Origin: Hypomyces perniciosus
Lineage: Eukaryota > Ascomycota > Sordariomycetes > Hypocreales > Hypocreaceae
Assembly: GCA_008477525.1 (NCBI GenBank)
Contig: SPDT01000011.1
Coordinates: forward strand, 124,001-188,000
DNA: 64,000 nt
Reading direction: 5' to 3'
Both the position numbers and the translations under genes were made by a program. How positions within the stretch are numbered: the stretch's first letter is position 1; each line of letters starts with the position of its first letter. The notes beneath the pieces are model-generated. The model was not told the DNA's origin and did not search any database. It saw nothing but the letters and a program-made list of their open reading frames with translations. Shown piece by piece: positions 56,353 through 64,000 of this stretch.

Positions 56353-56871
56353 CACAGACTCCATCGCATTTCATATTGAGTTTAGGTGTTTTGGAGGAAA
56401 AAGCAGTATCTACGACGAAATTCAAGGTATATGCTGGTGATCGTGGTAAATATTATGTTACCTGGGCGCTCCTTGTGGGAGCTTGGCCACGCTTCATGCA
56501 GGCGTTAGAATAAAAGGGCAGAGACGAACAGTCACTATGGTGATACCCTCTGATTATTATTATATGTGCAGTATTTATGTAACAACTTCAATCTTCAATA
56601 TTATAGTATCTAACTTGACGCTGACCTGCTAAAATGGTCTTTGAAATTTACACTGTTTGGAAGTACGCGATACATAGTATATAATCTCTGGATAAGGACG
56701 GGACCAAATAGAGGAGGAGCCACATATGGTCCCGTTGGATGTCCAGTTCTGGGTCTATGCATGAAGTAAGATTCGATTAAGAGAATGAAATTCTGATTCT
56801 CTGGCACTACGCCATGTAAATGGTCTTTGAGCTGCGATTTCAGTTTCACGACCAACCCACCCAACTCAACA
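56353..56871. other. intergenic, no supported gene
   Basis: Nothing recognised; promoter region of the following small gene. Confidence 0.4.
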
Positions 56872-57234
56872 ATGAAAACTTTCAGCTTCAGAGACCGCAT
56901 CTCACGCTATCTAGACAAGGACAGGCCTCCATCTACAAGCCCGATTGACTTTGAAATTAGGGCCCTGGGGGGCAGCACAAACACAATCCAGCTCAACCAG
57001 CTACCTCCCAAGACTGTGACTGCCTCGCCACAACAACGCATTGCACAGCTCAACGATGAAATTCGACAGTTGACATGCGAGCTAGACTACTACAAAAGCC
57101 TGACCGAAGATGTACTCTTACATATCATGCCTGAAGTTCTATTCCATTCACGTGGGCTATATTCAAAGGTTCAGGAGTGCAGCACAAGTATCGAGCAGGC
57201 ATACACTCAACGGGGGCAATTCTGGAATAGCTAG
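56872..57234 (+). CDS. small coiled-coil protein, unknown
   Basis: Single open frame of 120 aa from an ATG at 56872; the frame is open 15 codons upstream without another ATG. A basic N-terminus (TFSFRDRISRYLDKDRPPS) leads to a helical stretch QQRIAQLNDEIRQLTCELDY with leucines at heptad spacing, then a second helix. No signal peptide. No family is recognised, though small coiled-coil genes of this size are common in filamentous fungi. Confidence 0.5.
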   Translation: MKTFSFRDRISRYLDKDRPPSTSPIDFEIRALGGSTNTIQLNQLPPKTVTASPQQRIAQLNDEIRQLTCELDYYKSLTEDVLLHIMPEVLFHSRGLYSKVQECSTSIEQAYTQRGQFWNS

Positions 57235-59150
57235 TCGATTGGCACGAGCACTCTCTACCGAGTGCACTGGCAGAGAGCGATTGGATGGTCGTCACGAAAC
57301 CTATTTGCATTCATTATCGAATCCGTTCGTAGCTTATTGGCCTCGGCAGAAAGCCGTTCAACTACAATCATTTGCACACTCAGATTCGTAACTGGGGGTC
57401 ACGAAGGAGCGTCTATGGCTACCCTGCACCATAGCTCATCCTATATACATACAGCCCGTGGCTTCTTTCGCCATATGATGGCCTATCCATGGTGGCTCAT
57501 GGATTAAAAAGAATGTCCATAATGAATTTTTCCCCTTTTAGCTTTATCACCTGTAATTATCTCGTATTTTTGTTCCTGGTATTGTAAGGTGCACGTCTGG
57601 CTTGTACAGTCTCTAACATCATCGTGTTACTGTTATTCAACTTGTACCTTGTCGTACAGTACATACCCCTGCTCAAGCTTCTACAAGCTGAATGATTTCC
57701 ATTCCTATGCTATTCGTCTAGCGCCTAAGTTGCTCCTTGGAATGAAGTGCTTCAGCCGACCACATCATAATCATAGGCACGAATGACTCCATCAGTAGCC
57801 AGTTGTCAACACAGCTTGTTCTGGTTTTCACGATGCCCCGGAAGTTATTGACTTAACGGGTGGTAATAGAGGTCATGATGAAGCTCCATGAACCAAAGCA
57901 GCAACCAGTGTGACATCAGAAATGGGCATTCATGAAATGCCATGTCCACCTGGCAAGTTTTGGCTCAAAACTGCTTTGTGCCTCTCTTTTGGTCAGTTAA
58001 CACTATCCGTCGTCTTGTAGCGGTTGTTGATACATCAATAGCATATCCAGGACATGTGTTTCATCAAAGATATGTGTGCAGAAAGGCGTATGTATGGTAA
58101 ATAACAATAACAATAGTTGCCCTGCTCGTAAATGGTCATTGGAGGGGAACATCCCATGGGTGATTGGGACCATAAATAGTCAGTCCAACCGTGAGGGTAT
58201 GAGGGAAATGGGACACAAGGTGTGGTGACTAAAGGCGCACAGGAGTTAGGCTGGCCATTACCTGGGCTCTATCAACCTGACCACAAAAAGGTGTCCGTTC
58301 ACCCGGAAAGCTAGAGTTATCACACTGCCTTCTCCTTTGTTCTACGATGATGGAGGTTTTTGCTTATGTGTTGAGGATCGCTTGTTTGCGGTGTGCGACG
58401 TGGACGGAGTTGATGTCGACTGACGATGTAACTCTTTATGGATTTATGAGCATTGGTTACAACCTGTGGTATTGCACCGCCTGTGCAAAGACGACAGGCT
58501 ACGGAGAGGACACGGAGAAGTATTGATACTATGTACATATTTACATGTATGTACATACATAAGCCAAATCGAACTGTTTCATAAATTTCTCATCAGCATG
58601 ATAGTAATCATGTAGCTACATGAAGTCGCACGCTTGCAGAGGTGGGTTTGCATGTGCATCGCCCAGAGGCGGAAGTGAATAGTGAAGATTTGATTGGCCT
58701 ATATGAAGTACTTTGTAGGCCAATCTGGCTCGCCCTTTCTCTGCCAGCTTCCAGCCTCTAGACACAACTTAGACATCCAACTATGGTGATAGGACCCATC
58801 GAGAAATTGACTTGAGCTGTAGACGGAAGCGGGGCAATGAAGATCCATTATGAAAGTGTTTACTCCGTACTTGTCCATTTCTTGCCTTAGGTGGCACGTG
58901 CTCTAAAAGTCCAGAAATGGAAATTGTCTTTTTGTTAGCTTCGGGCCTCGACGGTAAGGAAAGAAATAGACAATAACCTGCGGTAGGAGATTGGGTGGTA
59001 CGAAGTACGTAGTACAAGCAGACCCTTTATCTGCATAAACACAAAATCACAAGGTTTTCTGCCTTATAGGGGGGAAAATTAGGTAGACCGGTCTCCAGAT
59101 TTAAGATATTTTTATACTGCAAAAAAAAGTGTCTGAAAAAAACATTACTG
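57235..59150. other. gene-poor region
   Basis: About 1.9 kb with only short frames. A TACTCCGTA 9-mer is at 58861-58869 and an ATGTACAT-rich tract at about 58530-58560. Confidence 0.4.
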
Positions 59151-59490
59151 TACTGTTGGGAGCGAAATCGCCGTCCTCTTTACACTCTTCGAGAATTTTG
59201 AAGCACAGACCATCGGTATCTGCTGTATACATTTATATACATTGCCATTTCTAGACAGCCAGAACTAGCCCCAAATTACCCCATAAACCCTGGCCTATTT
59301 TGGATTTTTACACGTAAGGTCTCGGAGAGGAAGTATCTTGAAGGTCTTCTAAAGTATATAGGGCCAGCGGCAAACCACGTGAATTGTAGACAGTGCCAAA
59401 GCCAACGCAAAATACGAAAATATGCTGCTTCGGTATGTATTCTTAAAATGAACTACATATCAAGTCATATAGTTAAGTGTTCGTGTTAAT
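59151..59490 (+). mobile_element. TIR family 2 DNA transposon remnant
   Basis: Begins TACTGTTGGGAGCGAAAT and continues TCGCCGTCCTCTTTACA, matching the ends at 31231 and 25526. Internal sequence at about 59360-59440 aligns with 31420-31510. No coding frame. Right end not determined. Confidence 0.6.
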
Positions 59491-60008
59491 TTTCCCCACT
59501 AATATGCCTTAGCGCCACAGATAGCGATATTAAATTCCTAAAATGCGAGCTTGCATTTTCAATTATAAGAGAAAGAGATAATGACTACGGAGTAAAGGTT
59601 AGTGAATTCGTCTCTCTATACGACGTACAAGCCGGATAATTGCTCGCCACTGTAGTATGTGTAGGTAGCATAGCTCTCCAATCAACACGCATATACATAT
59701 CAACTCCCAAACTTTAAATTCTAGAGGTTTCTTATCAAATGCTTGGGAGTGGCGACTCATGAAAGCAGGACGGCGGGAATAATTGGGTCAATTCAGTATT
59801 ATAATAGCGTAATATATAAACTCAATCGTACTGCAATCGCCACTCTCATGCATCTGACAAGAGGTTATGATAATAAATAAGACGTACGGGGTATAAATTA
59901 ATCCAGTCCCCTTTAACCCTACGTCGCAAAGTTATAATAGAAAGAGAAGAAGTTCAGGCTTACACACTTTAAAGACTAGGTGCTTACCTCTCTTATTTAT
60001 GCTTGTGG
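59491..60008. other. intergenic, 3' flank of NLR gene
   Basis: AT-rich; a TACGGAGTA 9-mer is at 59586-59594. No gene seen. Confidence 0.4.
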
Positions 60009-62802
60009 TTATCGAAATTTTTGTTGGAGCAGCTTGACGACGGCCTCGTGCCCCTCAGAGGCGGCCCACCATAGCGACGTCCGACCGTACTCATCCTTGG
60101 CCTCGACGTCGGCGCCCTTGTTGAGCAGTAACTTCACGACAGCACGATGGCCATAATGCGACGCTACCATGAGATCCGTAAAATTCTCAGTCTTAATCAA
60201 GCCTGTGACCTGCCAATAGATCCTAAACCATACCGAGTAGCTCTTTGAATCCGGATCACAAATTCTCAGAGCGGAGCGTACAATAGCAGCATCATCGACA
60301 ATACCGGCCTCGCGGAAGTGAGCACCCCAAGCTTTTGCCGAGTAATCTAAAAAGGCATTGCTATTGGCGTAGTGGCGGGTTTCCTTGTCTGTACCTGTTG
60401 GGAGGCTAATGTCGGAGTTGAAAAAGTTCAGATAGAGCACGCAGAGCTCTGCAAGAACAGTGTGTGCGTGGCGAGTAGTGATGGAGTGATGCCAGCGCAG
60501 CTTCGATGGGACAGTTGTAGGCGATGCCAAATCTGTAAGGAGAAATTCGCGAGCTGTTTGATGAAGGAAATAAATCTTGTCATGATAGATTGAGATGAAT
60601 AACCCACACCAAGATCTAAGACGCGACTTAAAGTCCTTTTCATCCTCTAAGTCGAGGTCGTGAATACTCTGTGATGTATCGTCTATATTCACGGCAATAT
60701 TCATTTCCGAGAGGTTCAGTGGCCGACTAGCTGCTAAGATGATACATAAGGTCTTCCGAACCATCGGGTGTTCCTTGGATCGGGCAAGAATCTGCTCGTA
60801 TGCCTCATTGATACTCTTTGGAAGTGTTGTAATAGTGGACTCGACTCCCTCCAGTGTCTTTTTAAAGTCTTCTTTCTTTAAGTAGTCGAATACAAGGTGT
60901 ACCCAGAGATAAGTGCGGTGGGGAGTCTCCTGTAGTTTTTTCTCTAGGTAGCTCATGATTTGGGGGGAGAGGCCTTTTTCCTCTGATAGCTGATTAATCC
61001 GATGTGTAATGACGCGATTAACCTCCTGGCTAATAGCTTCTGACTCTTCCTCTCCTGATATACGGATATTTGGAAAGGCATCTAATAGGCTGCGGAACTT
61101 GGACACAATCTGCTCATACGGGCGGCATGTTAGAAGGTACTTGAGCTTGCCATGGCCCAACTGGTCGCGGCGGAATTGGCTCTCTATATTCCGCATCAGG
61201 TCCGCAAACTCGGATTCAGCACATTCATCTAGGGCATCAAGGACCATAACTACAGGTCCTGCCCGGGGATCCTTGATAGCGTTTCGTAGAACCTTCCAGA
61301 GCGATTCCGTAGAGTTGATCAACCCTTGCCCATCCCTGCGGAATTCTGTCATGGCATGTTCGATCAGACACGGCTTCTGAGAGAAGAATTGGTGAAGCAG
61401 TGCGCAAAGGGCTTGCCGGACGGTGTTCTGGTCTTGGTCTTTGAAGAAGAAGTAGCAGATAGTTGCTGATCGTGGCAGGTCGTAGTCGACCAGGTACTTG
61501 GCTAATACTGACTTTCCACAGCCAGGATCCGCTGATACCAGCAGGGGGCCGTAGTCCTGTTCTAACCACATCTGGAAGTGCTCGTGCTTGAGGAACCACA
61601 TACACGTGTCTTCAACCCTTTCTTCCACTCGGTCTTTATACCACTCGTATGTGGCGTCCCGATTGCCAGTCGTGAGGCGGAACAGCTGGTGACACTCTTC
61701 TTCTTTTTCGGATAGCCTCTTGTTGGCGAAATCTTTCTGGGCTTGGAGATGCTCCATTGCAATGTCCTGATGCTTCTTTGCAGTATCACGCTGCTCCTTT
61801 GCAATGTCTCGATGTTCTGTACGTAGAATTAATATGTATTAATAGTACGATTTAGATACCCTCCGACTGACCAGATAGAATATCGCTGATCTTCTTCTCA
61901 GCTTCAACTCTATTGAGCGCGATTCGATTGAGAAGGTCCTTTGTGTACGCCGCCGCCACCATTGCCGCATATCCCTGCCACTCCTTATTCTTGTGGGAGT
62001 CTGAATAGTCGCAAATGCCGCGAATGACGAGACAAGGAAAGTGGTTCATTAGCCCTGCCGCCTCCATTTCGAAACACAGAACATCCTTCTCTGCTGCAAG
62101 TGTATCCCTTATGGTGGCGTCCTTCATCAACTGGTTCGCCGAAGCGATTGTGCCGTAGTGAATGGCCGGATTGTCGTCATTTTCTGTCCGTTCAACTCGA
62201 GGCAGTAAGCTCAATGGATCATCACCGCAGACAGCTGCACAGCTTTTTTCATCCACTGGATGGATGACTCCGCTTGTATATAGCCTGTCGCTGCTTAGGC
62301 CTGGTTGCTTGTACTCCAGTCGTAATCTTGGGTTCTCCTGAAGAATAGCGTTGATTGTCTCTTTAAACCGATGTCCCTTCCTCTTGTACTGGGCCTTAAT
62401 TCCGTTCACAGCAGTTCTTAAGATCATTGGTGGCTGGTTCAAGAACTGTGTATGTTGGAAGCTCTGGTTTTGTATGGTTTTGCCAAAGTCGTATTGGAAC
62501 ACGCCACCTTCCCCATCGCGAGGAGCACTAACAACAACATCGCCTAGACGGATGTCATGCTTCGTGCTTGGCGCACCACCGCCAATGCCCACCATCAGAC
62601 CGATTCTGACATTGGGAAAGCTATGCAGCATGTCCCTTGCGACACTGGCCGCGGAAGCTATTCCATACTCGCCGTCGGGCAACACGGCAATAACCACATT
62701 GTGTTTCCCAATCTTGCCCAGTGTATAATCATTATTGTCATGGGGAGAGACATATTCGGGTGGATCGTGCTCTTCGTCAAGAAAGGCTTCTGCGGCGACG
62801 CC
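60009..62802 (-). pseudogene. PNP-NACHT-ankyrin NLR gene, 5' end lost to LINE
   Basis: Minus strand. Exon 1 piece (62802-61872) encodes the PNP-like domain, closely similar to residues 20-325 of the gene at 21455, but its first 20 or so residues are replaced by LINE sequence and no in-frame ATG remains at the start. A 55-nt intron (61817-61871, GTCAGT..CAG) sits at the same position and phase as in the other gene. Exon 2 (61816-60009, 602 codons) is intact: a charged repeat linker (RDIAKEQ..DTAKKHQDIA), a NACHT with Walker A ADPGCGKSVLA and Walker B VVMVLDALDEC, and two C-terminal ankyrin repeats (LMVASHYGHRAVVKLLLNKG; GRTSLWWAASEGHEAVVKLL). The NACHT and repeats are unrelated in detail to those of the other gene. 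Such proteins trigger cell death on recognition; this copy is probably non-functional unless driven from a new start. Confidence 0.8.
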
Positions 62803-64000
62803 ATGTCGTCCAGGAGACAGACAAAATCTCACCCTGGCTTTCAAGCATTCAACCCACTCAACGACTGGAGGGAGACCAGACCCTCCGTCCTCACTTACAT
62901 CAGAAAATCACCAAATCTACCATGCCGACAACTCTCGCCCCCGGGACTGGAGAGCGACTGCGTCTGCTGGGTGGAAGTCTGCGGCTACGTCGTCACCAAC
63001 GTCTACCGCAGGGCTTCCCTCGACACCGCAACAGAAACCCTCGAGAGGTGGGGTCGGCCCCCCCCGAACTCAATCATTGCAGGAGACTTCAATGCATCAT
63101 ACTGGACGTGGCAACCAGGCCGAGTCCCGGACGCTGCGGGCAACAGACTGGCTGAGTGGGCGGACGGACACGACCTGATCCCCGCCCTCGTGGACGCCCC
63201 CACAAGGGATTCCGGAAAGTGCATCGACCTCGTTTTCGCCAACTGCCCCGTGTCGACGACCGTTGCAAGAAACCTAGACACGGGCTCAGACCACTACACG
63301 GTCACCACCTCGCTCCCGAGCCCTGTCAGGCCGATGGCCGACGCAGGAAAGAAATACGTCCCTTTCGAGAGCCTACAGGAGTTCAGCCAGCTGATGCACA
63401 CACACGCCTGGCTCCTCCCGGAGGTGAACACGACCAATCCAACCAAGGGAGACCTGGACGCGGCCGCACAAGCACTTCAGAGACTCTTCGCGGACTGCAT
63501 ACAGTGGGCGGGCAAAAAGAGACACCAGAACGGACACAGCGCCCCCTGGTGGGACAAAGACTGCCGGACGGCCCACTCGGCCTACGCCACGGCGCCCCCC
63601 GGGACTGACGAACAGACTGAGGCAAGGAAGACACTGCGCAACACGGTCAGGCGTAAGAAACGCGAACACTGGGACAAAATCATAGCTGAAGCCAGCCCGG
63701 GCAGGGGCATCTGGCAGGTGGCCAAGTGGCGCAAGGCCACGGACCGGTTCCAACCCCCCCCCCCCTGGTGGACGGCGACAGGAGTATCTCAGACCCCGGA
63801 GAACGAGCGGCCTTTCTTGGGGAACGCCTGCTGCAGCGAAAGGGAGCAGAAGAAGACATCGAGAACCCATGGGAACCCCGAGCACCGGAGAACCCTCGAA
63901 TACTGTGGGACGAGACAGTCACCAAGGAGGAGGCAAAGAAGGCCACGACTGGAGCGGGGAACACCGCGCCTGGCGCGGACGGCATATCGGTTGCCCTCCT
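62803..64000 (+). mobile_element. second LINE family, 5'-truncated, GC-rich, runs off window
   Basis: The frame from 62803 to about 63750 encodes an APE-type endonuclease: [56 protein letters not shown] run of 12 C (63754-63765) shifts the frame; beyond it DPGERAAFLGERL and TTGAGNTAPGADGISVALL begin a reverse transcriptase. The sequence is far GC-richer than its surroundings and is not closely related to the other LINE. Its left edge lies inside the PNP exon of the NLR gene, and the endonuclease N-terminus is missing, as expected for a 5'-truncated insertion. Confidence 0.88.

Overview
This window reads as repeat-rich DNA from a filamentous ascomycete (Pezizomycotina, possibly Eurotiales-like). 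The evidence is short GT..AG introns (mostly 45-67 nt, several with clear CTRAY branch points), fungus-specific families (DUF3435, a DUF3723-like gene, HeLo-like pseudokinase, PNP- and NB-ARC-type NLRs), Tad-like LINEs, TA-flanked inverted-repeat elements, and stop codons explained by C-to-T changes as in repeat-induced point mutation. All exon structures were worked out by hand from reading frames and splice signals; no alignment was run.

Left part (1-29 kb). At 28.99-26.62 kb on the minus strand is an intact five-exon DUF3435 tyrosine-recombinase gene (715 aa), the family of Starship 'captains'. Captains lie at one end of their element and point inward, so the DNA to the left would be cargo. 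That DNA holds gene types reported from Starships: a broken DUF3723-like gene (4.8-7.7 kb) and a PNP-NACHT-WD40 NLR (21.5-25.2 kb). Alongside are a Ulp1-fold protein lacking its catalytic residues, a LysM-like secreted protein, a small RING protein, a secreted Cys-rich protein, a large conserved fungal gene with an F-box-like helix, and a PD-(D/E)XK-like protein.

Middle (29-43.4 kb) is mostly transposon debris: five copies or pieces of one LINE family across the window (one with nearly complete ORF2 at 33.7-38.06 kb), ends of two inverted-repeat DNA transposon families, and a convergent fusion of two truncated genes (an unknown fungal family and an NB-ARC gene) at about 32.7 kb.

Right part (43.4-64 kb). 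A HeLo-like-pseudokinase gene (MLKL-like layout) and a catalytically complete kinase-ankyrin gene diverge from a 457-bp shared promoter, which suggests a signalling pair. Two further paralogues of the six-cysteine secreted domain seen at 3.0 kb lie at 48.1 and 54.1 kb, and all three keep an intron at the same place. An F-box-like gene has one in-frame stop (55.4-56.35 kb). At 60.0-62.8 kb a second PNP-NACHT gene, this time with ankyrin repeats, has lost its first exon start to a different, GC-rich LINE that runs off the right edge.

Taken together the window is a non-self-recognition and cell-death gene neighbourhood mixed with mobile DNA, with one probable giant-transposon end inside it.
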